A stretch of DNA of 6,755 nucleotides from Blastocatellia bacterium (GCA_022615215.1 JAKEHD010000274.1:1-6755), one strand, 5' to 3'; shown: positions 1 to 6,698, counted from the stretch's first letter. The notes: generated by a model from the sequence alone, not told the origin. Made by a program: numbers and translations.

Positions 1-1074
1 GAATCGCTCGTGGAACTGGCCGCCCTCTCGGCGGTCGCGGGCGAACATCTGCTCGTCATAGGGCCGCCGGGGACGGCGAAGAGCGAGGCCGTTCGCAGGA
101 TAGCGCGAGCGACGGGCGGGCATTACTTTGAGTACCTGCTCGGTAGGTTTACGGAGCCGAGCGAGATTTTCGGTCCCGTCGATCTGCGCAAGCTGAAAGA
201 GGGAAGCGTCGAGACTGAAACCATGGGCATGCTCCCCGAAGCTGAGATCGCATTCCTCGACGAAATTTTTCAAGGCTCGACCGCCATCCTCAACACCTTG
301 CTCGGCATCCTCAACGAGCGCACATTCCGGCGCGGCCACACGCGCATGCGTTGTCCTCTTCGCGTATGCGTGGGCGCATCCAACACCCTGCCTGACGACG
401 AATCGCTCGCGGCCTTTGCAGACCGGTTTCTGGTTCGCACGTTCGTCGAGCCGATCTCAGACCCTATGATCGAAGAGTTGCTCGAAGGCGGATGGGCGCT
501 CTTCGAAAGAGAGATAGGCCGCAGCGCGACGATTGCATACATAGACGAACTGGCCCTGGCCGCGCGGCAGGCGGATATGTCTCGCGTCCGTCCCTTCATA
601 GCCCAGGCGCTCAGATTGCTTCGCGGCGCAGGCATAGTTCTATCGGATCGGCGGGCCGTCAAATCGCAAAAGCTTGTGGCGGCGGCGGCGGTCCTGGCCG
701 GGCGCGCAAAGCCTACAGATGAAGACCTCTGGCCGATAGTCTTCGTCGTGCCGACGCGCGAGCAACAATCGCTCGCTCGCGATTGCCTTCGCGGGCTGCT
801 CTCTCACACTGAGAACACGACGCTTCCCTTCGCAGCCGAAGAAGCATCTCTAGGGCCGCTCGCCCGCGCATCGCGTATCCTTGCCGCAGGCCGACAGGCG
901 CTCTCGCTTCAACCTCAAAGCCACGAGGCTGAGACGCGCGAGTCCTGGCTGTTGAAGCTTGAAGGCATAGCCCGCGAGATCGATGCGGGATTCACGGCCG
1001 ATCAGATTCCGCCCGACCTGGCAGAGATTCGCTCGAAGATAGTCGAAATCCTGGGCGGGCAAAACGTTGAGTAA
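1..1074 (+). CDS. MoxR-family AAA+ ATPase, 5'-truncated by the window edge
   Basis: The frame is open from base 1, and 357 residues are visible. A GTG at 10 could serve as a start, but the visible protein begins almost at the Walker A helix, so some tens of N-terminal residues normal for MoxR proteins probably lie upstream. Counting from the GTG codon, the ATPase core is complete: Walker A GPPGTAKS (18-25), the MoxR/RavA-like segment GRFTEPSEIFGPV (45-57), Walker B FLDEIF (82-87), sensor 1 ASN (123-125) and an arginine-finger-like DRF (138-140). A helical lid follows from about residue 150 to the C-terminus. MoxR ATPases act as hexameric cytosolic remodellers that usually work with a vWA-domain partner; here that partner is the gene at 1625. 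It is the only enzyme clearly recognisable in the operon and so the likely energy source of the system. The family call is very sure. The substrate is unknown. No promoter is in the window. Confidence 0.93.
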   Translation, partial: ESLVELAALSAVAGEHLLVIGPPGTAKSEAVRRIARATGGHYFEYLLGRFTEPSEIFGPVDLRKLKEGSVETETMGMLPEAEIAFLDEIFQGSTAILNTLLGILNERTFRRGHTRMRCPLRVCVGASNTLPDDESLAAFADRFLVRTFVEPISDPMIEELLEGGWALFEREIGRSATIAYIDELALAARQADMSRVRPFIAQALRLLRGAGIVLSDRRAVKSQKLVAAAAVLAGRAKPTDEDLWPIVFVVPTREQQSLARDCLRGLLSHTENTTLPFAAEEASLGPLARASRILAAGRQALSLQPQSHEAETRESWLLKLEGIAREIDAGFTADQIPPDLAEIRSKIVEILGGQNVE

Positions 1075-1075
1075 A
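1068..1075 (+). repeat. left copy of an 8-bp direct repeat flanking the palindromic element (possible target-site duplication)
   Basis: TGAGTAAA here includes the MoxR stop codon TAA (1072-1074) and directly abuts the palindromic element starting at 1076. An identical copy is at 1145-1152. An 8-bp repeat exactly at the edges of an insertion-like element is what a target-site duplication looks like, but chance cannot be excluded for so short a sequence. Confidence 0.5.
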
Positions 1076-1138
1076 GTTCAGAGTTCAACCTTCAGGTTGC
1101 AGTGGTGAATCAGGCAAGCTAAAGCTTGAACTCTGAGC
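1076..1138. repeat. palindromic intergenic element with two hairpins inside an outer stem (REP/MITE-like)
   Basis: An outer stem pairs 1076-1085 with 1129-1138 (core TCAGAGTT against AACTCTGA, plus one G-T and one G-C pair). Inside it are two perfect 6-bp hairpins with 2-nt loops: CAACCTTCAGGTTG (1086-1099) and CAAGCTAAAGCTTG (1115-1128), separated by about 15 nt. The two halves also match each other as a long imperfect inverted repeat (1078-1100 against 1114-1136, 20 of 23 positions), so either a cloverleaf or a long hairpin can form. No T-run follows, so it does not look like an intrinsic terminator. It sits between the first two genes of an operon whose other junctions overlap, and an 8-bp direct repeat flanks it. 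I infer an interspersed palindromic repeat, mobilised in trans or now immobile. It could also act in the mRNA as a stability or processing site. Confidence 0.8.
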
Positions 1139-1144
1139 AATGGC

Positions 1145-1152
1145 TGAGTAAA
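1145..1152 (+). repeat. right copy of the 8-bp direct repeat (possible target-site duplication)
   Basis: TGAGTAAA again; its last A is the first base of the ATG start at 1152. Six unpaired bases (1139-1144) separate it from the palindromic stem, so if this is a true duplication the mobile unit would be 1076-1144 with one ragged end. The copy also closes a three-codon ORF (ATG GCT GAG TAA, 1140-1151) directly before the ATG at 1152. Confidence 0.45.
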
Positions 1153-1625
1153 TGCGCTGCGAGCAGGGTTCACTAATTCTTATGTCCTGGCACGCGAGGT
1201 GGTCGCCGCTTGCGCCTGTGGGGGCGGCGGCTCGCGGTCCTTTTGCGCGGAGGTTGGCGCTCCGCCTGCTCGCGTGTGATGATGAGAGGCTTTCACGGCT
1301 CAAAGGTGTCGCCGGGCCGTCGATGTTGATCGTGCTCGGAGAAGAATACGCGCTCCCGTGGGTTGACGGAGTGACTTATCTGGGCCGTGACCCGGAAGCG
1401 CCGCAACTTCTGCTGCCGACATCGCTCAGGCCATCGGTTGCTCCGGCGCTTCTCGAACGCGCGCTTTTGAGGAAAATAGATATTATGTCGCGCGCCTCTT
1501 CGTCGCCGCGCTCTTTGTTCCAGCCCCTTGCCGTTTTTGTCGATCCGCCCGTTATCGCTCCGGTGGGACATGCGAGGACGGTCGCGCGCGATACCCTCGG
1601 CGCGTGGCTCGATGCGGAGAAGTGA
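1152..1625 (+). CDS. small bpX5-like protein of the MoxR-vWA-beta-propeller system
   Basis: This is a 157-residue soluble protein without signal peptide, membrane segment or catalytic motif. It has an Ala/Arg-rich helical start (residues 13-48), a strand-rich stretch with GVAGPSMLIVLG (52-63) and the marker PWVDGVTYLGRDP (69-81), then LLLPT (86-90). From memory this pattern belongs to a bpX accessory domain of the MoxR/vWA/propeller systems, most likely bpX5; the exact subfamily is not certain. A structural or adaptor role between the ATPase and the vWA protein is inferred from position only. The ATG at 1152 is chosen because it would directly follow the MoxR stop if the palindromic insertion were removed. 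ATG 1182 (residue 11) is a real alternative, since recognisable similarity begins about there and neither start has a strong Shine-Dalgarno site. The stop overlaps the next start (TGATG, 1623-1627). Confidence 0.72.
   Translation: MRCEQGSLILMSWHARWSPLAPVGAAARGPFARRLALRLLACDDERLSRLKGVAGPSMLIVLGEEYALPWVDGVTYLGRDPEAPQLLLPTSLRPSVAPALLERALLRKIDIMSRASSSPRSLFQPLAVFVDPPVIAPVGHARTVARDTLGAWLDAEK
1616..1619 (+). promoter_or_regulatory. ribosome binding site that decides the start of the vWA gene
   Basis: GGAG lies 5 nt before the ATG at 1625. It supports that start over the in-frame GTG at 1604, which would add seven residues that do not look native. The site is inside the 3' end of the preceding gene, as expected for translational coupling. 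Confidence 0.7.
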
Positions 1626-3466
1626 TGGACTTTCCACAATCGCTCGCCCCGTGGGCGCAGCACCTCAGCATATTTCCCGAAGAAGTGAGCATCGCGCTCG
1701 GCCGCCTCGCTCAACGCATATCGCTCGCCATCGGCCCTTTGCGCTCGCACGCCGCGAGCGGAGAAGGCGACCCGGACGGCTTCGACGGTCTCGCTGCGCG
1801 CGGACCTTATGAGCGATTGCTTGCTTCCGAGTGGCTGCTTGCGGATGAGATGCCCGAAGAGTTCGCCCGCCGTGCCGTTATGGGCGAGCATGCATTTTTA
1901 AAGATCGGGCGGAGCGAGCCGGCAGGGTCGCGCGTATCGCTTGCGCTCTTCGACTCAGGCCCCAATCAGATGGGCGCGCCTCGCATCGCTCACATCGCCG
2001 CTTTGATCGCCCTCGCGCGAAGGGCCGAGGCGGCAAACGCGCAATTCGGCTGGTCCATATTGCAGCAGCCCCGCATGCCCATCTTTCCAGGCGTCACCAC
2101 GTCCGAAGTCCTGCAACTGCTCGACGCGCGCAGCCTGAACGAAGCGACTGATGACGATATAGAGGCGTGGATGAAGAAAGTGGAGGACTGGCAAGACCTC
2201 GATGATCTGTGGATTGTCGGCGGGCCGCACACAGCGAACCTTCCTGCGAGCGCGGGGATCTCTCATCTCTGCGTGCGCGATGCTTATGATCCCGACGCCC
2301 GATTGCTGATGGTAAGTGTGCGCGGCGTGTCGGCTCTCCCTAAAGAGATCGGGCTGGAGTTGCCCGAAGAACGTCTGTGCTCGCGCCTGCTTCGAGACCC
2401 TTTTTCGGACGTATCGGCCGAACCCGTCGGCGTGAAGGGAAAATTTGCGCCCAGGTCGAATTTGATCTTCGCCGCGAGCGGAACGAAACTCTTCGCCCGC
2501 TCTGAGCAGGGCAGCGTGATCGCCTTTCCCGTTCCGAACTCTCCGAGCGCATCGCCGGGACAGCCCAGGCTGTATCAAACCTGGACCGGCCGTCAGGTCG
2601 ACGCCGCGGGACGAATAGGCCGGTCGACGGCCGTTGTGACTGCGCAGGACGGAATGATCGACCTTCGGTATTATGGCGGGCGAAACCACCACCCGCCAGA
2701 GGGACGATATATTTGCTACAATCGAGACATCGTTTACAAGTCCGGCGATTCGGCCCCGCTTCAGCCCTGCCTGCGGCTTCCGATGATTCCCGGTTCGCAA
2801 TCGGAAGCCCTCGTGGTGGATGGAGCAGGTTCTCTGTTCCGACTGACAAAGCTGGAAAACCACGCGACCCTGGTAAACGGTAAGTTGATAGTCGGCCAGG
2901 CATTGATCGTTGCCACGAATGTGCTCGCCATCGCGACGATAGGCTCTCGTATAGTATGTGTCGGAAAGGAATGGCCCGATGACGAATGGCGAATCATGTC
3001 TATAGGCGCGGACCTTATGAGAATGTCGCTTCCCTTCGAAGGCGCGCCTGCGGGCGCTTTCTTCGGCACAGGCTTCGGCCTCGCAGATAATAAATACGGA
3101 TTGCTCGCCTTATGGCAGACCGCGCTGCGATGGTCGATCATAACCTCGGATGGAATATCCCCTAAAGAATCCTCTTTGCTCTGCCCGGCTGATGCGCGGG
3201 CCGTAGGGATAGCTCGAATGAGGCGGGAGAGCGGCAAGAAAGACGAGCCTGCGCTGATCGTTCTGGAGAGCGATGGCCGGTCGCTGGCGCTTGTCAGTCA
3301 TTCCCGCAGACAGCCTCTCCTGACCGCCGCCGCGCCGATCACTCACGTCACGGCGAGTCATGCCGCGCCCCGCATCGCTTATTCGACGGCGGAGGGAGAA
3401 GTGGTCATTTATTCGCTCACGCACCGCGCGGCGATTTGCAGGTATCTTCCGACGGAGGACTCATGA
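1625..3466 (+). CDS. vWA-domain (degenerate MIDAS) and beta-propeller fusion protein
   Basis: The product has 613 residues from the ATG at 1625. A helical N-terminus (1-60) leads into the conserved stretch RGPYERLLASEWLLADEMPEEF (59-80) and then a vWA-like Rossmann domain at about 88-235. Its first strand and metal-site loop read LALFDSGPNQMGAPR (106-120), followed by the helix IAHIAALIALARRA. A canonical MIDAS reads DxSxS; here it is D110-S-G112-P-N114, so classical metal binding is doubtful. A later strand reads DDLWIVGG (193-200). From about residue 265 to the end, short strands repeat, for example LIFAASGTKLFARSEQGSVIAF (280-301), TAVVTAQDGMIDLRYYGG (335-352), ALVVDGAGSLFRLTKL (395-410) and IAYSTAEGEVVIYSL (584-598), which fits one beta-propeller. 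No export signal is seen. Known MoxR partners carry vWA domains, so this is the likely ATPase client or adaptor. Its stop overlaps the next ATG (ATGA, 3463-3466). Confidence 0.85.
   Translation: MDFPQSLAPWAQHLSIFPEEVSIALGRLAQRISLAIGPLRSHAASGEGDPDGFDGLAARGPYERLLASEWLLADEMPEEFARRAVMGEHAFLKIGRSEPAGSRVSLALFDSGPNQMGAPRIAHIAALIALARRAEAANAQFGWSILQQPRMPIFPGVTTSEVLQLLDARSLNEATDDDIEAWMKKVEDWQDLDDLWIVGGPHTANLPASAGISHLCVRDAYDPDARLLMVSVRGVSALPKEIGLELPEERLCSRLLRDPFSDVSAEPVGVKGKFAPRSNLIFAASGTKLFARSEQGSVIAFPVPNSPSASPGQPRLYQTWTGRQVDAAGRIGRSTAVVTAQDGMIDLRYYGGRNHHPPEGRYICYNRDIVYKSGDSAPLQPCLRLPMIPGSQSEALVVDGAGSLFRLTKLENHATLVNGKLIVGQALIVATNVLAIATIGSRIVCVGKEWPDDEWRIMSIGADLMRMSLPFEGAPAGAFFGTGFGLADNKYGLLALWQTALRWSIITSDGISPKESSLLCPADARAVGIARMRRESGKKDEPALIVLESDGRSLALVSHSRRQPLLTAAAPITHVTASHAAPRIAYSTAEGEVVIYSLTHRAAICRYLPTEDS
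3454..3458 (+). promoter_or_regulatory. strong Shine-Dalgarno for the bpX6-like gene
   Basis: GGAGG lies 4 nt before the ATG at 3463. It fixes that start instead of the in-frame TTG at 3436. With the ATGA overlap it allows both independent and re-initiated translation of the last operon gene. Confidence 0.8.
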
Positions 3467-6273
3467 AGAGAGTGCAACCTCGCGCGCTCGTGCATCGCGG
3501 CTTCGTCGATGCGTCGGCCTTTCTTCTCGACCCCGGCTTGATTGGATTGGAAGAGGCGCGGCGCAGAATCCTCTCCCTTTGGGTTCCGGGCGCGCGGGTC
3601 TACCGTGTTGACGATTTACTGATCGTCCGATTGCCGGACCCTCATCACATCGCCTGCGACCGCGCGCCGGGGCTTCCGCTCGTCGCTTCCGGGCAGGCGC
3701 TTTTAGCCGCTCCGTTCGCCGCAAACGAATTGGAGGCTATTGCCGCTCCGCACGATTCAATCGTGCTGGTCCGGGGCGGAGCGGCAATAGCCCATCAGCT
3801 TTCGGATTCTCAAATTGAAAATCCTGAGTCGTGGCTTGAGGTCGATCTGTTCGAGATTGCCGAAACCGCTTCGCTTGGGGCCAGACCCGCCGGGCCGCGA
3901 GTGGTCGCCGAGCCTGAGCCGTTCGATGCGCGAGCGCGTATGAAGGGCGTTCCGCCTGAGGCGCAAGAGGCGAGAGAAATTTTTTCTTCGATTCGCCGGG
4001 AAGAGGCTCAAACAGAAACGGCTGCTGCGGGCGCTGAAATCAACCGGGCCATCCGGGTGCGAATAGCGAAGTCGCTCGAAAAGCTCGCGTCCTTTTTCGA
4101 GCGCAAGTGGCGAAAGGTCGGACAAAAATCGCGGGGCGCAACCGTAGCGCGCACGCATTCCGGCCGTCTGCCGGTGACACAATCGGAGCCTTCGTTTGCC
4201 GAGGCGTTTTCGGCCCGAATGAGACGCCTGGCAGCGCGCCTCCTGTTGAAGACACGGCTTGCGGGAGTGATCGGCCGACGACAATCTCAGTATTTTATGC
4301 GGCTGATCGATATGTTCGAGAGCGGCAATCTCGACGAGGCGCTTCGCCATGCGATACCGCTCGGAGGGCTGGCCGAGAGCAAACTCTTTTCGCCCTCGTT
4401 CGGAGTTCCGGGACCGCGCGCCGGTTTGACCATATCGCCGACGGAGACACGATCAAGGTCATCGATAGTGGTGGGAGACGACCTGATGAGCGAGATCAGG
4501 CAACTCTATCGCTCGTCATTCGAGAGGCTGGAAGCGCAGGGGCGAATCGAAGAGGCCGCCTTCGTTCTCGCCGAGTTGCTGCACTCTAACGAAGAGGCCG
4601 TCGCTTTCCTCGAACGTCACGGGCGATTGCGCCTCGCGGCTGAGATGGCCGAAGCTCGCGGACTTCCGCCGGGACTGATAGTAAGGCAGTGGTTCCTTGC
4701 GGGCGACAGGGAGCGCGCAATCCATATCGCGCGTCGCACGAAATCGTTTGCCGATGCAGTCATCCGCCTGGAGCGGACGGACAAAAAACAGGCCGAGGTG
4801 TTGCGCCTGCTCTGGGCCGCATCGCTTGCCGATGCGGGCGACTATGTTGCTGCCGTGGAGGCGGCCTGGCCCGTCGAGGGCGCGCGGACGTTGGCCCTCA
4901 CCTGGATGGAGAAGGCAATCGAAATCGGCGGCGCAGGGGGCGCGCGAATGCTTGCTCGAAAGCTGGCCCTCGTCCCCGAATCGTTTCCCGATATTCGCCT
5001 TTCCGCGCTCGCTCTGCTTGAAGACGGAAGCCCTGAGAATGCGCCCGCGCGCATGGCTTTTGCCGATACTCTCAGCCGCGAGGAGAAGACCGCTCAATCG
5101 AAGACGCTTGCGCGCGCGGCGGCCCGCGCCTGTCTGCGAGATGCGAATCTCAGCCCCGCGCGAACGCCGTCCTCGCTCCTTCGACGGTTGATAGAGTTTT
5201 CAGGCGACGCATCGCTTCGGGCGGATGCGCCCGTTTCGTCCGGTTCACCGGAGCGCCCCCTTCACTCGCGCAGCGACGCGCTGCAAGTCGAATTGAGCGC
5301 GTCTGATGTCGGAATCCTTCCTGTGAGCGATCTGGCATATTTGCCCGACGGCCGGGTGGTTGTGGCGTTAGGCGAAGCGGGAGCGAGGCTTCTCGCCCGC
5401 GATGGCAGGACTCTGGCGCATTTCGATCAACCGGCGCACCGTCTCGTCATATCCGATCACGGCGACCGGGCGATTGCGCTGGCTCCGCGAGGCGAGGTCT
5501 GGAAACTCGCGCGGATAGACTTTTTATCGCGCAAGGCCGAAGAGTGGTGCGAAGCGCGGATCGACAACTTCGCTTCGGACTATGACGGGTCGCTCTGGTT
5601 CATGGGAGCGAAAAGAGATTTTTACATAATCGATGCGACCGCCCGAAGGTTCGACGCGCTCTGGCGTGTCCCCGATCTATACCCGGAAGACAGTATTTTT
5701 TGTGTGGCTCGATCTCAGTCGAGTTGCAGGATTTTGACCTTTGACCGGGGCGCTGAAGAATGGCATTACGAGCTTCCCCTGATGAAGCTACGCAGCCGCA
5801 ACCCCGTGCGCTTCCCTGAAAATTCCTTAATGGCATCAACGCGTCTTGCCATCTCTGCCGAAGGCTTGATCGCGGATCAATCTGTCTACTATGAGATGGA
5901 TCAGGAAGGTCACATAAATAGCCAGGAAGGGCAAGTCGGAGTAAATCCCCCGAAGCTGACACCGCTGCGATTGAGAATATTCAGACCTCAGGAGAGTCTC
6001 TGGGAAATCGTGATAGGGGATGAAAATTGCAAGCCTGGAATCCCGGCGATAATGGGTGATTGGGTCGCCGCGCCCGTTTCCGATGAGACGGGCGCGCGAG
6101 TATTGCTCGTTGACGCGATGCAGGGAAGAGTGCTCCTGAAGCTTTCGCTCATCGCATCCGAGCGCGTTGCGGTTCGCCTCAGCCGTGACACTCTATCGGT
6201 AGCCGACGAGCGCGGACGTATATATGTTTTTGGGATTGATTCCGGGCGCGTGCTGCGCGATATGCGGATTTGA
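3463..6273 (+). CDS. bpX6-like domain, helical repeats and C-terminal beta-propeller protein
   Basis: The product has 936 residues from the ATG at 3463. Residues 1-142 form an alpha/beta domain with the run RRRILSLWVPGARVYRVDD (33-51), RAPGLPLV (67-74), ELEAI (89-93), SIVLVRGG (99-106) and SWLEVDLFEI (123-132); this matches my memory of the bpX6 domain. A polar, Arg/Ala-rich linker (about 143-270) follows. Residues 270-580 are alpha-helical with repeat-like units such as LIDMFESGNLDEALRHAIPL (281-300), RLEAQGRIEEAAFVLAELL (355-373), WFLAGDRERAIHIARR (410-425) and LADAGDYVAAVEAAW (455-469), an alpha-solenoid resembling TPR. From about 610 to the end, strand repeats with DG turns (VSDLAYLPDGRVVVALGE 621-638, NFASDYDGSLWFMGA 702-716, SVADERGRIYVFGID 912-926) indicate a beta-propeller. 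There is no signal peptide or membrane span. The likely role is a scaffold or sensor of the MoxR complex. The domain order is clear; the function is inferred. Confidence 0.85.
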   Translation: MKRVQPRALVHRGFVDASAFLLDPGLIGLEEARRRILSLWVPGARVYRVDDLLIVRLPDPHHIACDRAPGLPLVASGQALLAAPFAANELEAIAAPHDSIVLVRGGAAIAHQLSDSQIENPESWLEVDLFEIAETASLGARPAGPRVVAEPEPFDARARMKGVPPEAQEAREIFSSIRREEAQTETAAAGAEINRAIRVRIAKSLEKLASFFERKWRKVGQKSRGATVARTHSGRLPVTQSEPSFAEAFSARMRRLAARLLLKTRLAGVIGRRQSQYFMRLIDMFESGNLDEALRHAIPLGGLAESKLFSPSFGVPGPRAGLTISPTETRSRSSIVVGDDLMSEIRQLYRSSFERLEAQGRIEEAAFVLAELLHSNEEAVAFLERHGRLRLAAEMAEARGLPPGLIVRQWFLAGDRERAIHIARRTKSFADAVIRLERTDKKQAEVLRLLWAASLADAGDYVAAVEAAWPVEGARTLALTWMEKAIEIGGAGGARMLARKLALVPESFPDIRLSALALLEDGSPENAPARMAFADTLSREEKTAQSKTLARAAARACLRDANLSPARTPSSLLRRLIEFSGDASLRADAPVSSGSPERPLHSRSDALQVELSASDVGILPVSDLAYLPDGRVVVALGEAGARLLARDGRTLAHFDQPAHRLVISDHGDRAIALAPRGEVWKLARIDFLSRKAEEWCEARIDNFASDYDGSLWFMGAKRDFYIIDATARRFDALWRVPDLYPEDSIFCVARSQSSCRILTFDRGAEEWHYELPLMKLRSRNPVRFPENSLMASTRLAISAEGLIADQSVYYEMDQEGHINSQEGQVGVNPPKLTPLRLRIFRPQESLWEIVIGDENCKPGIPAIMGDWVAAPVSDETGARVLLVDAMQGRVLLKLSLIASERVAVRLSRDTLSVADERGRIYVFGIDSGRVLRDMRI

Positions 6274-6317
6274 TCTGTATATCTTTCTGTTCTTCTCTCC
6301 CCCCTGCTTGCAGTGGC
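6274..6317. other. short pyrimidine-rich gap between convergent genes
   Basis: These 44 bases separate the stop of the operon (TGA, 6271-6273) from the stop of the opposite-strand gene (TAG read from 6320 to 6318). The + strand is C/T-rich. The only palindrome is a 4-bp stem (CTGCTTGCAG, 6304-6313) with no T-run on either side, so I see no intrinsic terminator for either gene. Confidence 0.6.
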
Positions 6318-6680
6318 CTAATCTATTTCCTTCTCGTACCAATCTTCGTGCAAGGACCAGCCGCCGCAAGAGAGGCACACTGTCCACTGCCATTGATGCC
6401 CGCAGCCCGGACACAGCCCGCGCGTTGTAAAAGTGTTCCAGGTCGCGCCGCAACCGTTGAAGAAGTATTCGGGATGCCCGCAATCGAGACAAAACCATCG
6501 GCTCGATTCATTCGGCTGCCATCGGCAGAGAGGGCAACGAATGCGGGTGAAATCCGGCTCTTCATCAGTTGCCCGGTCGAGAGTATCGGCAGACCCCTCC
6601 GGCATCAGGCCCTTTTGAAATAGCCTGAGAATGATTGCCAAACGCTGAGATTGACGCAAAGACTTTTGTTTCAAAAGCAT
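6318..6680 (-). CDS. small double zinc-ribbon protein, function unknown
   Basis: This 120-residue protein is convergent to the operon. It has four CxxC knuckles: C49/C52 in IRCPLCRWQP, C64/C67 in FCLDCGH, C90/C93 in LCPGCGH and C102/C105 in VCLSCGG, plus a lone C77. They should form two zinc ribbons. The Trp-rich spacing (W54, W62, W81, W97, W99, W108, W114) and the conserved-looking WNTFTTRGLCPGCGHQW (81-97) argue for a real, folded domain. The N-terminal 45 residues are basic, then acidic, and probably flexible. The start at 6680 has a purine-rich AAAGAGAG just upstream, with poor spacing; M26 is an alternative start. I do not recognise a named family. A nucleic-acid or protein-binding adaptor role is inferred from the fold only. 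A link to the neighbouring operon is not shown, since it is not co-transcribed with it. Confidence 0.85.
   Translation of the reverse strand: MLLKQKSLRQSQRLAIILRLFQKGLMPEGSADTLDRATDEEPDFTRIRCPLCRWQPNESSRWFCLDCGHPEYFFNGCGATWNTFTTRGLCPGCGHQWQWTVCLSCGGWSLHEDWYEKEID
6663..6677 (-). other. small hairpin directly after the zinc-ribbon start codon
   Basis: On the coding strand, CTTTTG-AAA-CAAAAG forms a perfect 6-bp stem with a 3-nt loop covering codons 2-6. It could slow translation initiation slightly. It is AT-rich and weak, so it may have no function. Confidence 0.35.
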
Positions 6681-6698
6681 TCTCTCTTTGTAATTACC

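Noticed and set aside
1076..1138. Intrinsic terminator after the MoxR gene
   Set aside because: The stems are not GC-rich enough and no T-run follows on either strand; the downstream gene continues the same system.
1604..1624. Upstream GTG start for the vWA protein
   Set aside because: The ATG at 1625 has a well-spaced GGAG and the usual stop/start overlap; the extra seven residues look non-native.
1376..1891. 171-codon - strand frame spanning the junction of the bpX5-like and vWA genes
   Set aside because: No domain or ribosome binding site is visible, and it lies opposite two convincing coupled genes.
1955..2863. 302-codon open frame on the - strand inside the vWA-propeller gene
   Set aside because: It is antisense to a gene with clear domains, its translation is rich in Arg/Ser/Gly without motifs, and long antisense frames are common in GC-rich DNA.
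3436..3462. Upstream TTG start for the bpX6-like protein
   Set aside because: GGAGG at 3454-3458 is placed for the ATG at 3463, and the extension would be translated across the Shine-Dalgarno itself.
3757..4350. 197-codon - strand frame inside the bpX6-like gene
   Set aside because: Low-complexity Arg/Leu/Ser composition typical of a shadow frame; the + strand frame has the recognisable domain.
6283..6313. Pyrimidine tract followed by CAG, resembling a eukaryotic 3' splice site
   Set aside because: All genes are intronless with bacterial Shine-Dalgarno sites and overlapping junctions. It is simply a C/T-rich intergenic gap.
6304..6313. CTGCTTGCAG palindrome as a terminator between the convergent genes
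   Set aside because: Only a 4-bp stem with a 2-nt loop and no adjacent T-run.
6270..6623. 117-codon + strand frame with a hydrophobic N-terminus overlapping the end of the operon
   Set aside because: It runs antisense to the zinc-ribbon gene, whose four CxxC pairs are much stronger coding evidence. The hydrophobic start comes from the pyrimidine-rich gap.
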